From Adiantum capillus-veneris (lineage: Eukaryota > Streptophyta > Polypodiopsida > Polypodiales > Pteridaceae), in assembly GCA_014529385.2 (NCBI GenBank), contig CM043967.1:78699278-78763277 (forward strand): DNA of 64,000 bases, read 5' to 3'. How positions within the stretch are numbered: the first letter of the stretch is position 1; every line of letters starts with the position of its first letter. Below are positions 1-11,768 of the stretch, one piece after another. The translations under genes and the position numbers were made by a program. The notes below the pieces were generated by a model that had not been told where the DNA came from, did not search any database, and saw nothing but the letters and a program-made list of their open reading frames with translations.

Positions 1-555
1 AAAATCTTCCACAAATACAACATCTCGTGAAACCAAGATAGGTTTTGTTTGCGGATGGTATAAAAACCTTTGCTTTCAGGACTATAATTAAAAAAAAACA
101 TTTTTTTGGTGCTACGTTCGTGGCACCAAAGCATAAACTAAACAACCAAAAACATGCATGTGATCAATAGATGGCTTCTTATCATGTTGTGCTTCATAAG
201 GAGTCATAGATTGAAAGGTTTTGGTAGGACACCTGTTAAGCACATAAGTAAAACACATGACAGCTTCCATCCCAAATGATTGTGGTAAAGCTTGACTCTT
301 GACCATACATCTTGCCATCTCCATAAGCAACATATTTTTCCTTTCAACAACACCATTTTGTTGAGGTGCACGTGGAATTGTACATTGGTGTGTTATCCCA
401 TGGCTAGCCAAAAATGCATTAAATTCATGAGACATATAGCCCCCCCCTCGAACTAAATGGAGGGTGTCCATAGTACATTTAGAGACATTTCCAACCATAA
501 CCATAAATTTTTTGAAACACGTTAACAATTTGGACTTATCTTTAAGTGGATACAC
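1..555 (-). pseudogene. copia integrase core remnant
   Basis: The 147-residue open stretch 555-112 (minus) carries the second half of a copia integrase core: RGGGYMSHEFNAFLASHGI, then PRAPQQNGVVERKNMLL, and a segment with FTYVLNRCPTKTFQSMTP. The catalytic Asp normally in the RSDxGGEY motif is missing (LVRGGGY). Beyond 112 the frame continues in degraded form with YSPESKGF, the post-core segment. The protein is therefore inactive even apart from the breaks. Confidence 0.85.
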
Positions 556-606
556 CCATGCATACCTGAAGTAATCACATCAATGAAATTCACGAAGTGT
601 AGGTAA

Positions 607-1014
607 TCATGAAGTACAACTAATTACCCAAATATGGAGTTTGCATAGGCCCACAAACATTACTATGCACAAGTTGCAACCTTCATGTAGCCCTAAAGCA
701 TCCTTTGGAAACTTTGAATGTTGCATCTCACCCAAAATACAACCTTCACAGACATGCTTAGAAGGTGCTTCAAGAGGCGGCAAAGAGGCGACCATAAAAG
801 ATTACTGCAAACGCGGTAAGCTGGCAAAATTTAGATGCCCAAAACATGCATGCCAATGTTTGGCATCTAAAATAGCTTTTGAATTCACAATTGCACTTGC
901 AAAATTTTTCCCACACTTGTCATACAAAGTGAGATTATACAACCCCACGTCACAAAATGCCAAATGCAACAATTTCATCATGAAAACTAAGATAATAAAT
1001 CGTACATTTGTCAT
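607..1014 (-). pseudogene. copia GAG-pre-integrase domain remnant
   Basis: Two minus-strand open stretches (1014-802 and 795-607) together give the pre-integrase zinc-binding domain. The first contains KHWHACFGHLNFASLPRL, matching LWHxRxGHxNxxxL. The second contains HVCEGCILGEMQHSKFP, matching CxxCxxGK.....F. The domain normally precedes the integrase core and helps bind DNA. The reading frame breaks between the two pieces. Confidence 0.8.
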
Positions 1015-1089
1015 TCACAAATTTTACAACAAGGCCATGTCTTGCAAGCAGAGATACAGACAAAAGGTTATAGTACAAAAAGTGCATGA

Positions 1090-1280
1090 AAATTTGTGAA
1101 AGAACTACCATTCGCAGTAGTTAGCACAATCTTTCCAACTCCCTTGATAAGATAAGATGCATTGTTGACACAAGTGGCCGTATTCCTATGAGGGACAACC
1201 TCCAAAGAGGCAAACAAATCATGATGCAAAGTAATGTTCCTTGTAGCACCGCTAACAAAGTACCAAATATGTGCCTCTAT
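1090..1280 (-). pseudogene. copia aspartic protease remnant
   Basis: The minus strand encodes AHIWYFVSGATRNIT followed by a segment with KGVGKIVLTTANGSSF, matching the copia protease core W.(F/L)DSGATxHxT and the downstream G.G.I.L strand. The catalytic Asp of DSGA is replaced by Val (VSGAT), so the protease would be inactive. It lies between the gag remnant and the pre-integrase domain, the expected order for copia. Confidence 0.7.
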
Positions 1281-1639
1281 AGCAATTGACTCTGCACTAA
1301 AAGCCCAATCTACATCTACATCAACATCACAATCTTCATTTACAAAAGATTCTGCAATAGCTACATTGGTAGTAGATCAAGTCTCTTTCTTCTTGGCTTC
1401 ATTTGCCTTCAACTTAGGACATTGCTTATCAAGTGATCATTAGCCTTCGAATGATGGAAACGCAACTTCTTCTTGCCTTTTTCACCAAAAATCCTAGACG
1501 AGCTATTGTCAGCACAAGCCTTAGACACAGGTGATCTACAACTCACATAAGAACCACTAGAAGTGATTGCATTGCTATTACCACCTCCTCTTTGATTAGA
1601 AAGAAAAGCCTACTCAACTATAGGTTGTTTAGCTGTGTT

Positions 1640-2285
1640 CTTTGTTAGACTCTTTGTAATAGCAATGTGCATAATGCATCAAACTTGATAGCTTGAGGGT
1701 TTCAGTGGGTCATAAGTCTCTGTGTACTAGCAAAAGTCTCATAAGACACTTGCCATGCATCGAGGATAACCTGCACAAGTGAACTGTCAGAAATAACTTC
1801 ACATGTAGAAATGTGTTGCTCATTGATATCCTCGATACAAGCAAAAGAAGTGTCCATGTTATCTTCCTCTTGCATAATCCTCGACTCCAGCTCTTTGTGC
1901 AGCAAGGAAGTTTTAGCCTCATGACTTGCATAAAGACGAGCTAGAGTATCCCAATACTATTTTGCTGATTTCGCTAAGTGAATGTGAGGAGGAATATTGT
2001 GCTTCACAGGCGATGCAATCAATGAATGACCTCGTGCATCTCTAACATCCCCAACGATATTGCTCAACTATATGCAAAACAACTCTAGCATGAACATACC
2101 TAATAGAACGTACAACATCCTCAACAGAGCATGTCTCCATAAAAGGCGGACATACATCAATGCCCTGCACAACATCCCAAATTCAATTTGAGACAAAAAC
2201 ATGCGCCATCATGTAAACCCACATTGGGTAGTTATCCCCAATTTGTTCTCAGTACCAAACATCTCGAAAACATATGTGTTGTTGT
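1640..2285 (-). pseudogene. copia gag remnant
   Basis: The minus strand starts with a gag-like N-terminus (NKLGDNYPMWVYMM near 2250-2210), followed after a stop by IWDVVQGID, a typical copia gag opening. Further down, 1905-1640 reads HKELESRIMQEEDNMDT, then a segment ending ETFASTQRLMTH, then NPQAIKFDALCTLLLQ. This resembles the UBN2-type capsid region of copia gag. Several stops and frame changes interrupt it. A candidate zinc-knuckle area near 1440 is too degraded to call. Confidence 0.75.
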
Positions 2286-2859
2286 TAGCATGGCAAGTGG
2301 CTGCACTTGATGTGAAAAATGCTCCAAAAGAGAAAAAACAAAGTAGGACTAGCACGGTCATGTAGCACAACCCAAAGAGCATTGCAAGGGACCTATTCTG
2401 CAAAAAAATGCACTAACAAAAACTTTATACAAAAGGACAAAATTGCTTGTGCGGTGTTGCTTGTAGTAGAAACGAAGTCCAAAATAAGCCCGAGTTGAAA
2501 TTCTGAGCACACCGAGCTCCACAAAGTCTCTCGAAGGATTACTCGACCTGTTGACGCTCACCAAAGTGCATCCGACTGGGAGAAAGTGAGCAGGAGGGTA
2601 CTGGCAACTCTGGGGAATATGCCCGGAAGGACACAATCTGCTCTAAAAGCAATTGTTGGAATAGGATCGTAGGGATGCACACATAACTTAGACAAGATGA
2701 AGAGGTCAAGGCACACAACAAAGAGTGTGTTGCTTAGTGCACAAATAGAAAGATAAATTAGCCTTAGAATGATAAATATATATACAATGCATTGGGCGGA
2801 AAATCTCCTAGTGAGAGAAAAAGTGCCTCGACGTCCTAAGTGTGATCACACACATCACT

Positions 2860-3270
2860 ACTATATATACGATACCACACCCAAGTTGAATTTTTTAGCC
2901 TGTAGTTGGAAAAAAATGGTATTGAACTCATTCAAATGAACCATAACTATGATAGCTTCCTTCATTTTCAAATCAAATAGTTTCTTTATAAGATAGACCT
3001 TATTCGCAAAATTTTCCTTCTCATAAGTGTCACAAAGTCTTGTCCATAAGAACACAATGGTCTACTCATTAATCATCATAAAATAAATAAAATTTGTCAA
3101 GTGTAGTCTATTCATAGACTTAGCCAATCCATCTAACTTAATCAAACATGGTATAGCAGGCCTAGATTCAATGCCAAACAATACCTTTAGCTACTTCTTT
3201 TGGACAAGAATAGCTTGGATTTTCTCTTCCCATGAAGAAAAATTTCTACCAATGATCTTACGTATGCTAT
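2860..3270 (-). pseudogene. Second copia gag remnant
   Basis: A second, different copia gag fragment on the minus strand. From 3262 down it reads GRNFSSWEEKIQAILVQKK, then a stop, then KVLFGIESRPAIP. After another stop it continues FLWTRLCDTYEKENFANK, then a segment with KKLFDLKMKEAIIVMVHLNEF. This is the UBN2 capsid pattern (LW..L...Y......K..L...L..L.M.E). It belongs to another copia family than the gag at 1640-2285, which suggests two stacked insertions. Confidence 0.75.
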
Positions 3271-3279
3271 GAATTTATT

Positions 3280-4380
3280 CATGTGACATAAACGCTACCA
3301 TTATGAAGCACAGTACTATAGCAAACTCATAAGAAATTTTTGATAGAGTTTTGGAAATAATATGGTAATAAGTTAATGAAAAATAACTCAAGAGAACTCA
3401 TAAATGATGCCAAAATTATGACAAGAAAGAATATCTACAATTTGGTGAGTTTTGGCAATAAATAGACAATCTATTAGCCAAAAACTATGATACAAAAGAC
3501 GCATAAACCAATGAAAAAATATGAGAAAAGGTATGAACAAATTTCGATGGTTCCGGGCAATATTTTGACAATCTAAAATCACAAGAGCCATAAACAAAGT
3601 ATATATACTATACCAAAATCTGAGCACAAACTAAATCAATTGTGTTACGCTAACTCGGGTATCGAGCACCTAGTCTCATCTTTACAACATCCTATGGAGA
3701 GGCTATGATAGGGGATCTCTAGTTACGTAATCCAACTCACAATTGTAATCCACCCCACAATGCTTTACTTCAAAAAACCTCCCACAACCCTCACAAAAGG
3801 TTACATAGACTCAAGACTTGAGACATCTATCCTGATTTCCATAACTAGCACCAAACAAGCGTACTAGGCAATATCCTCAAACTTTGCACATACAATGTGA
3901 TAGATATACCAAAATCTACAAACATTAGCAGCTATGGGCATAGACAAGTGCCAAATCAAGCAAGACAAAATCGACAATCTCCCTCCTTTGATGAAGCTTC
4001 CTCGACCACACATGGGAGCTGTAGCAATCTTGGAGTAAGCAAGTCAAAACTGACAAACTCCCACCTCCGATGACGTTTCCTCAATCGCGCATGGGAGGCG
4101 TAAGCAACTAAGAGATCAGATATTGCCAAAGAACTACAAAAAACTGCCATAAAATGGTCTATATGCATATATGACTTTAGCAAACAACAAGTGCATATAA
4201 TGTTATCAAGAGACTAGCAACCCCTCTACAATTGCAACCACAAGAGTCTACACCCTCAAAATATGTACAACATACACATCTGTTTTAACACGCTCTCTAC
4301 ATGTGCACAACTGAGAGAAATCTTCAATGTTTAGAATTATCTCAAAATTTGTCAATATTTTTTTTAAAAAGTATTCTGCA
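3280..4380. other. Unrecognised AT-rich stretch
   Basis: No coding, RNA or repeat feature was recognised. The short open stretches here are no longer than chance would give in AT-rich DNA and show no family motif. It could be the leader or eroded internal part of the minus-strand copia element whose candidate primer-binding site is at 4856-4865. Confidence 0.4.
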
Positions 4381-4384
4381 AAAA

Positions 4385-4558
4385 TGTAGACCATATTGAA
4401 ACGGGTGTTCAATGCGGGAATCAATATGAAATTTGATTTTCACAAGGATATTTTTGCTACAACAAACATATTGTAGACCATATTGAAATGGGTGTTTAGT
4501 GTGGGGATCAACATGAAACTTGATTTTCCCAAGGATATTTTTGCTACACCAAACAAAT
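4385..4558. repeat. 87-bp imperfect tandem duplication
   Basis: Two adjacent copies of an 87-bp unit, each starting TGTAGACCATATTGAAA, at 4385-4471 and 4472-4558, with a third partial start at 4574 (TGTAGACCATGTAAAA). The copies differ at roughly ten positions. The unit is a multiple of three, so the minus-strand frame stays open and gives a repeated peptide (CSKNIL.KIKFH.D); I regard that ORF as a by-product. Confidence 0.85.
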
Positions 4559-4855
4559 TTTTCTTCTAGAAAGTTGTAGACCATGTAAAAATCAATTTAT
4601 GACAGAGGCAAAAGGCTCAGAATTATTTTCTCTTGAAAGAAAAACCTTTTGCAAAACAAATCTATGATTTTTCTCAGCTCATTGTCTACATCTCCAAACT
4701 ACTCTAAACCCCTCTTGTCCCACATAGGCATACATTGTTGTATTCTCATTTCATCCTCTCTACGAGCATTTTGACACCAATTCAAAGCTCTAGAAACTAG
4801 CAAACTTCTAGCTCTCCCAAAGATCATTATCATGCACCCAACGTGAGCCGTCAGA

Positions 4856-4865
4856 TCTGATACCA
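4856..4865 (-). promoter_or_regulatory. Candidate retroelement primer-binding site (iMet tRNA)
   Basis: On the minus strand this reads TGGTATCAGA, the first ten bases of the classic plant initiator-Met tRNA primer-binding site. Two bases beyond it (plus strand from 4868) a TGAAGG sequence would be the end of a 5' LTR read in minus orientation. The same arrangement, with the same two-base spacer and TGAAGG end, recurs at 51017-51030. Confidence 0.5.
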
Positions 4866-4885
4866 CTTGAAGGCGATGCAAATGC

Positions 4886-4904
4886 ATGTGTGTGTGTGTG
4901 TGCG
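4886..4904. repeat. (GT)n microsatellite
   Basis: Short TG/GT run inside the candidate LTR next to the primer-binding site at 4856-4865. Confidence 0.8.
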
Positions 4905-5199
4905 CGTAGAGAGCAAGAAGGGGAGAGATAGTAGACACACTATTGTGTGGGTGTAGTTCTTGTAGCAAGCATTACAACTCCCTTATTCCATTGTATTGTG
5001 GTAAGAATAACAAAGAGTTGATTGAATTATGAGTTGGGCGATCGAGAATAGGGATCCTTTAACCCCAACACCATGACTAAGAGCATAAAGGCTATGAGCG
5101 CATGGGAATAGGCCCTCGAGTAGCCTTTTTCTTGAAGATGCACACATGGAAATGAGTCTTATATATCGGCCCATAGTAGTTTTGAAATCACATTTTTTT

Positions 5200-5660
5200 G
5201 TTTATACTAATATATATCTACGATATGGTGGAAAGCAACTTCTATCATTGGATTCTCTCTCAAGATCTAACAGCTCAAGTCAAATGCATGTGGATAAGTC
5301 TAAATCATTAATAGAGAAAATACCTTTATTTCATAACACTCACTCTACCTTTTTAATGACTTTCATACTAATAAATAGGCTGTCATGAGTTTATTGAGGG
5401 GCCCATGTGGGGAGGAGTAGGTTGGCCCCACCCTTTTGTCATTCTTGTGCTCCTTTCCTTGTAGTCTCTAATCTTCTTTCTATTGCATGTATACATAGCA
5501 CTCTAGTTTAGGAGATGCACATGTCTACAATTGCTCTCTCACTTTCTCTCGCAAGACTCTACTCTTGAATGACAATCATGGAAGTTAGGATGGGTGGTCT
5601 TCTCTCTTGTATAATTTATTTTGACTCTGTTGTAGCAAATGTCGATCCCTAGGTCCAAAA
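5200..5660. repeat. Diverged direct repeat, copy 1
   Basis: This stretch aligns loosely in the same order with 6800-7640. Shared blocks include CTATCATTGG, a GCACATGGAT/GCATGTGGAT block, TTTAGGAG.TGCACAT, GACTCTACT followed by TCTTGTAT, and TTGTAGCAAA near the right end. Two same-orientation diverged copies about 1.6 kb apart could be the LTRs of a very old or non-autonomous element, or an old duplication. Confidence 0.4.
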
Positions 5661-6799
5661 ATTGGTGGCTAAGCAGCTACTGACTTGTGCAATGAGAGGA
5701 TGGCATGGACTATAGGTGCTTGTTGATAAAGTCTTGGCAATCCCTAGAGACATTTTTGGGCAGTAGGCCGCATCACGAGATTGACCGGTGAGTACGATTG
5801 GGGCCCGTGGTTGGCATTGCCCAAGGTGGGCACCTCTATAACATGTTGACAACGGTGCAACCCAAGCTCTAGACTTTGCCCGATGATAGTTGAAGGGTAG
5901 GCATGTAGAAGTTGGGGGTCCAAATCTTGGGCTCCATGACGGACTAGGTGCCCCTTGCCTTCACATTGTGTGTGGTCAACAATTCATCCATTTGACGGGC
6001 TCCTTGATTGCCAACAACCATTTGGCAAAGCCAAGGTCAGCCATCATGTCCCTACTCTCCTTTGCTTGTTGTAGTGTTGACTCCAAGTTATCTTGCTTAA
6101 TAAGAGTAGCCACAACAACAAATTGGGAGCATGTTTTACATGGGCAACTTTAAACTCCCAGCTTTCAACTATAATGGGACACACACCAACACTAATTTTC
6201 TAGAAAGTGTTTTACGTTATGCCTTACCTAGTCCATTGGTCAGATTTACCTGTTTAGGTAGTGTAGAATCTTCATCTTGGTATCGAGTTGTTGGTTTAGG
6301 CAATGCCAACTTTACGATGCACACTTGCCATTTCAGACAACACTAATGCATATTGATACACCGGTTTAGGCAACACCAATTATAGAATCATACTGTGTGT
6401 GGTTGGCCACCAGTACTAATAGTGTGATTTTGTTAACTTGGGTATTGTTATGGAAACAAATGTGATTATATTAATATGGATTTTGATTTGCTTTACAATG
6501 TTGATAACTTCATTTTGATATGATCATGCCATTGTTATGGAATTGAAGAATTTGGGTTGAATGATTATTACGGCTAATGATATTTTGATACATCATCATA
6601 TGACACAGACTACTTATTCTAGTGGTACGGAACGATAGAACATTTAGTATCTAGGGTAGTTAAAGCATTAGCAAAGATTGTTTTTGTAAGGTTTTATTTT
6701 GACATATTATGTTCATAAAATGTAGTTTAACCCCAAATTTTGACAATTGACTTGTAAGTTAATAACATAGCAACTAAGAACAGTTGCTTTCTATATTTC
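5661..6799. other. Spacer between diverged direct repeats, no recognised gene
   Basis: Contains two overlapping plus-strand open stretches (5890-6153 and 6131-6346) without recognisable family motifs. I found no primer-binding site or polypurine tract at its edges. If the flanking copies are LTRs, this would be the internal region of a non-coding element. Confidence 0.35.
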
Positions 6800-7640
6800 T
6801 TTATGGTACACTAATATATATTTAGTGTATGGTTGAGAACTAGAAAGTATACCCTATCATTGGGTTTTATTTGAAGTTATGACGACTGATGCTAGATGCA
6901 CATGGATGAGGCTCTGTTACTATAATAGAGATAACTCTATTTAAAAACACACTCTCTCTATTTGTGAAATGCTATTCATAGTAATAAGTACGTTTGGATG
7001 GGTTAATTGAGGGATGTGGGAGATTGTAGCTTGACCTGAGTCTCGTCTCCTTCTTCTTCTCCTCTACTCACATTCTCTCATCTTCTCTATGTCTTTTGCA
7101 TGCATAACACTCCGATTTAGGAGGTTGCACATATTCACATGTGACCCAAACATCGTGTCCTTTGATCTTCTTCTACTCTCCTCACATTCTCTCATTTTCT
7201 CTATGTCTTGCGCATGTGTAGCACTCCAGTTTAGGAGGTGCATAGGTATGCACTCATTGAGTTCAAGAATTACAAACACAAGGAAGCAATCTAAAACTTC
7301 TACTTCTTCTCTGAACACCACAACAACAATGAGTTATCACTTTGTTGTAAATTGAGCTCTTGTGAGTCTTTGATGAGTTTGTTTGTTTTTATCTTTAATT
7401 CCCAAAGATACGCAAAGTGGATTGTAGTCAAAGATGTAGGATCTACCCCAAAGGTTGAGTCTAGCCTCCCATGGATGTTAATATGACTTTCTTTATTTCT
7501 TAATTTCTTTTTTTCTCGCACTCTCTTTGGAAAGACTCTACTATGGAACGACCGTCATAAAATTATGATGTGTGGTCTTTTGCTCTTGTATATAATACTT
7601 TGTATATGCTTGCAAAGATGCCACACTTTATTTGTAGCAA
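6800..7640. repeat. Diverged direct repeat, copy 2, with internal 114-bp duplication
   Basis: Partner of 5200-5660. Inside it, a block beginning CTCACATTCTCTCAT and continuing through TTTAGGAGGT is present twice, at about 7067 and 7181, a spacing of 114 bp. The internal duplication accounts for part of the longer length of this copy. Confidence 0.45.
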
Positions 7641-7649
7641 ACTCATAAG

Positions 7650-8770
7650 TGTCTTCTCATGCCACATGGCGACAATGATATGATGCCATGCTAGCAATGT
7701 AGCACATCTGAACACTCTGTTTGCAGCTTTTTTTTTTGTTTACACATCCTTTTAGCATAATTCTCAACATGGATGCTTTTAAATATTACAATACATTTTT
7801 GTGATTTTAAATAAGCCATTTTGGCAACAAAGACCATATAAAAGTATATCAATACTACCACTTGACGTTAATGGGTAAGTAAATGCTTAAAATGCATATC
7901 AGTTGTTGTAGGTGGAAGTGTCATCATGGTTGATAGTGCCTTCAAAAACAAGGATTTTATAATTTCTTTAAAAGGGGCGGTCCTCAATTCTAGGGAATAT
8001 AGGCCAAGCATCTTCAAAAGGATGAAGAAGAATAACATAAATGCACAATGACATTGAGTAGTGAAGTAACAAAAAAAGTGAATCCTCATTAATCTATTGA
8101 GTGGCTTTAAAGGGACCATAATGCCTAAGTGCTAGCTAGACTACTAGATTGGTATGTGCTTTCTAAATATCTCATTTTAATGTGTAAAATGAAAAAAACA
8201 TTTCCCTTTAAATACAACCTCTTCTCTTTTTGTGGCCCGCTTGACTTAAAACAATTCTGTACTATAAATTTTTTGTTTTCTCATTTGGGTATGTTGCTGG
8301 GCAATTTATTATGCATTTGGTGCTTCATTACAAAGGAGTGGGCAACAAGTATCCCCATAGAAAATGTGAAATTGAGGTTTTCCTTGGATGAATGAGGACT
8401 TCTATGGAAATTGAAGCAAATGAACACATCCTAAGTTCTTTCTCTTTCATAAGTATAAGTCCTTAAAATATCTTTTCATAACCTGGTTGATATTGAATAA
8501 GTGCATATAAACTTTAAGTCATTAATGTGCAAGTAATATGTTGATTAAGAAAATTGATTATGAAGGTAATGGCAAATGCTTATTTATTAAGTTTTAACCA
8601 AACATTCTAAGCCCCATTGAATAACGTGTCAAAATTTTTATGCCATTTATTGCAATTAACCATTTTCTATCATACTTTTGTATATGACTTCATTCGGTTT
8701 CCACTCTATTTGCCAAAGGGAAATCCAACAACATCATCCAAGGTCTTCTTACACACAATTATTTTCACCT
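7650..8770. other. Unrecognised non-coding stretch
   Basis: AT-rich, with only short open stretches (for example 8129-8395 plus) that lack motifs. No RNA gene or repeat was recognised. Confidence 0.4.
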
Positions 8771-8774
8771 TGCA

Positions 8775-8777
<3 letters not shown>

Positions 8778-8848
<71 letters not shown>
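8778..8848. repeat. Compound (CT)n(CA)n microsatellite
   Basis: About 18 CT units (8778-8814) pass directly into about 17 CA units (8815-8848). An ORF overlapping it (8617-8931) owes much of its length to the repeat. Confidence 0.95.
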
Positions 8849-8852
<4 letters not shown>

Positions 8853-9262
8853 GTCAAGATGTGGATGCTTCCTTGCTACACACACAAACACACACAATTG
8901 GTCACTTTACTTAGTTGTGATTGCTTCATAAGGCTACAATCTACTAGTTGACACACTATTGCTATTTGCTAAACCTAGATTGTGAATTAGAAAAAACTTT
9001 TCTCCTTCCTTTTATAGAAAAGAGGGGGATTTCGTTGTTGTATATGATTGCTATTACTCCCCCTCATGTGATATTTTTTCTTTGGAAATATCTAGTTGTA
9101 TGCACTGTGTATGTCTCTTGATATCTGCATACTCTAGACCTTTTTGGACATGAGGTAACTCTAATGTAACTTTTTGGACATGGGGTAACTCTAGTGTAGC
9201 TTTGTTACCATTGGCAAGTGTTCTTTGTTTGCCTTGAGATAGTGGGATCCTTCTCCTACCCT

Positions 9263-9286
9263 CCCCCCCCCCCCCCCCCCCCCCCC
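9263..9286. repeat. Poly-C run of 24
   Basis: Uninterrupted run of 24 C on the plus strand, followed by AAACCCGCAGGGGTTTC. The exact length could be affected by sequencing or assembly error. Confidence 0.9.
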
Positions 9287-9289
9287 AAA

Positions 9290-9990
9290 CCCGCAGGGGT
9301 TTCTTCTTGTAGAAGCACCTACTAGAGGACTCTCAAGCTTGGTGTACCTTTGGGATCCTTTCCCTTCAGGGTTGCTAAATGCTAGTCTATAGTTTTTGAT
9401 ATTTTTTCTCTCACAATAGGTGGATTTTTGTAGACCCTGTGCACTCTTTCTTTCCCCTTCTGGGTCGACATCGTGCTTCTAACGTACATCTCCCTACACA
9501 CATCATTATCACTTCCGCCCCTTCTTACTTTGCTTTGTTGTCTCCCGCTCCCTCTAAAGCGTAGGTTGGCTCTCCATCCATAGGTCTGCTCTTCATGATG
9601 CCTTCAATGTGTCTCTGCATCCTTACTTATATTGAGCAAGCCACCATTTATTTTCTTGTGCTTTTAATAGTAATTTTTGCAGGGCTATACCTACCTTTGT
9701 ATTATAGGGCCTTAAATTGGCAGTTCCGTAGCTATGGTACCTCAATATCCTTAGACTTTTGCTTTAGAAGTGGAGGCCAGCTTGCATTGACTCTTTCTAC
9801 TATTTAGCCGAGGGTTACCCAACCCTCACTTATACTTGGTTCCTTCTTCCCCACTACCTTGGATCCATGTCCTCATTTAGTTTGACTGGTTGGTTGATTC
9901 TAGTATCTGACACAGAATAGCCGATTTGTTAAGTTTCAAATTTCTAAAAATCTTTTTTTTTTGTTGTGTTAGATTATAGTTTTTCACTAA
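9290..9990. other. Unrecognised non-coding stretch
   Basis: Nothing recognisable except a short motif-free open stretch at 9595-9807. The right edge meets the truncated end of the gypsy protease fragment. Confidence 0.4.
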
Positions 9991-10013
9991 ACTTTGTATT
10001 TGTGCTAATCTTT

Positions 10014-10352
10014 TTACTTGTGAGAGCAGGGAGTCTGTGTAAGCTTCAATTCCTTGACTAGCTTATAGTTTAGGAAGTTATGAGCTGCACCATCATCCAC
10101 TAAAAAACGAACACATTGTCCGTTAATAGTGCCATGCATGCAAATCAAATCATGGGGACCAAAGGTGGGTTGCCACATTGAAGCAGACACACAACACTTG
10201 CGCTTTTCTTTCATATGAAGAACCTCTACAACACAATAGTTAGGAGATGAATCTAATGTGAGGTGTTGCACCATGTGCATGGCATTTTCTTTGCCTTGCA
10301 AAAGAGGACAATCCTTCTTGTTATGTTGGTCCGAAAGACATCTGAAACACAA
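10014..10352 (-). pseudogene. gypsy zinc knuckle and aspartic protease
   Basis: A 112-residue minus-strand stretch. It opens with a CCHC zinc knuckle, CFRCLSDQHNKKDCP (C-X2-C-X4-H-X4-C), the RNA-binding end of gag. Further on comes ICMHGTINGQCVRFLVDDGA, followed by AHNFLNYKLVKELKL, the gypsy protease pattern with the active-site DSGA changed to DDGA. The catalytic Asp (second D) may remain. The frame ends at SHK, where gypsy polyproteins normally continue toward reverse transcriptase, so this is a 3' truncation. Confidence 0.8.
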
Positions 10353-10649
10353 ATTGTGTTTCTTTGCACGCTTAAAATCAGCAGTGCTAAGAGACCCACG
10401 TGGAGTATCTCGTGATTGCTTAGGCTTCTTAGCCTCTTGTGGGCGTAGAGAGGTAGATTTTCTCTTATTCCTCTTGGAACATGTGGGAGATCTACCTCAC
10501 CATTGGCTCTTAGGCCACATTGCTCTTAGCAAAATTATTCTTAGAGTAGGGAACGTTTCCCTTCCTCTCTTGGTCATCATCATATCTTTGGGCATGACTG
10601 ATGGCTTCTTCCAAAGTTTTTGGGCCTTGACACATGAAAACGATAGTCT

Positions 10650-11406
10650 TTGTCAAGACCCCTATTAAACCCCGTTACTCTTTTGGAATTCATCTAGACC
10701 TTCTAGTTTTAATATGATTTTTTGATACTTCGAAAGGTACTGTGTGAGAGAGAGGCCAGACATGCTAACAATTCTTATCTTCTTCATTGGAGTCCAAAAA
10801 CTCTTTGGAGAAAGAAACTTGAAACACAGCCCAAGACGGAGGACGAGCATCTATTGGAAATGTCATCCATCACTTATAGGCCTTGCCTTTAACAGATAGA
10901 CTTGTTTCCACAGTCGTCTTTATATCCGAGGTGTGTCTCAACCTATGAATATCACTCCATTTGTGTAAGAACGTATTGACCACATCCTTGTTGCGATCAC
11001 ACTCTTCCCCGTGAAACTCAGGAATGGTGGCATTCTTAAGCAATTCATTGCTACCTTCTGCATCTTCTGAAGCACTTGTCTCTTGGACTCCTTGAGTCAT
11101 GCGAATTTGATTTCCTTGAACGGTGCCACTTGTGGCTCCTTGAGCCGTCTGTGAATTCATAAATTTCACAAGTAGCTCAGTAAGATTTGTAACATTTGCA
11201 ATGAATGCAGAGAGGTTGTGTTAAAGTTCGTTTTGGCAATTTTCCAAAGTCTTGAAAGCAGCCATATCTACAAGGCCATGATCTCCTAGATCATCATCAT
11301 GATGCATATTAGTGTGAGCAGCACTTGTGGTGCCCTGATTTTGATCTACGTGCTCAAAATCAAAAGTGTGCGTAGGTGGGATATCCTCACTGGCCGTGGT
11401 AAACAC
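10650..11406 (-). pseudogene. gypsy gag (capsid) remnant
   Basis: Pieces at 11406-11221, 11169-10870 and 10850-10665 (minus) line up as one gag. The middle piece contains IPEFHGEE and WSDIHRLRHTSDIKTT; then KGKAYKWWMTFPIDARPPSW and FQVSFSKEFLDSNEEDKN continue through the break near 10860. This is the Retrotrans_gag pattern (A..WW......WA.F...F...F). Further fragments (GPKTLEEAISHAQRYDDDQ near 10620-10560) lead to the zinc knuckle. Stops and frame changes interrupt it. Confidence 0.75.
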
Positions 11407-11419
11407 ACACTAATGTAAA

Positions 11420-11765
11420 GAGAGAGAAAAAAACGTCAACTTGTACCTTGTAAAGCTTGAAGTCTTTGTGTTTTTTATGCTCGATGATTTATGTTGCATA
11501 TGTGAACCTCGCCTTGCAAAAATTGTAGCACTTCATGTGTTGTTCGTCGTAAGAACACCTTTGTTGATTTTTCATAAAAATGCGTCGTTTTTGTGAATAC
11601 TTTTGTTCACTTTGAAGCTACCTCCTTGAGGAAAAAAGAACTTTTGGAGGAAAACTTGCCTTCCTCCAAGAAGTGAAAAGGAAGGGTGAAACTACTTCCT
11701 TGAAGTTTCAAGCTTTCCCTTTCCTTTTAGCTTTCTTGTCACCACAAGTATGCTATCTTTCCTTG
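11420..11765. other. Leader region of gypsy element, non-coding
   Basis: Lies between the gag start and the primer-binding site in minus orientation. No structure or ORF worth calling. This fits an untranslated leader. Confidence 0.4.
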
Positions 11766-11768
11766 TTA

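Larger units (their letters stand above)
1..2285 (-). mobile_element. Decayed Ty1/copia retrotransposon, gag to integrase
   Basis: Read on the minus strand from 2285 down, the fragments follow copia order: gag, protease, pre-integrase domain, integrase. The gag, protease and integrase pieces are separated by stops and frame changes, so no polyprotein can be made. Reverse transcriptase and RNase H would lie beyond the left edge of the window. No LTR was identified for this copy. It is an old remnant; the domain assignments rest on motifs described in the component entries. Confidence 0.85.

Noticed and set aside
4342-4584. 80-codon minus ORF with an internal peptide repeat
   Set aside because: The repeat comes from the 87-bp DNA duplication. 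There is no domain or codon signal.
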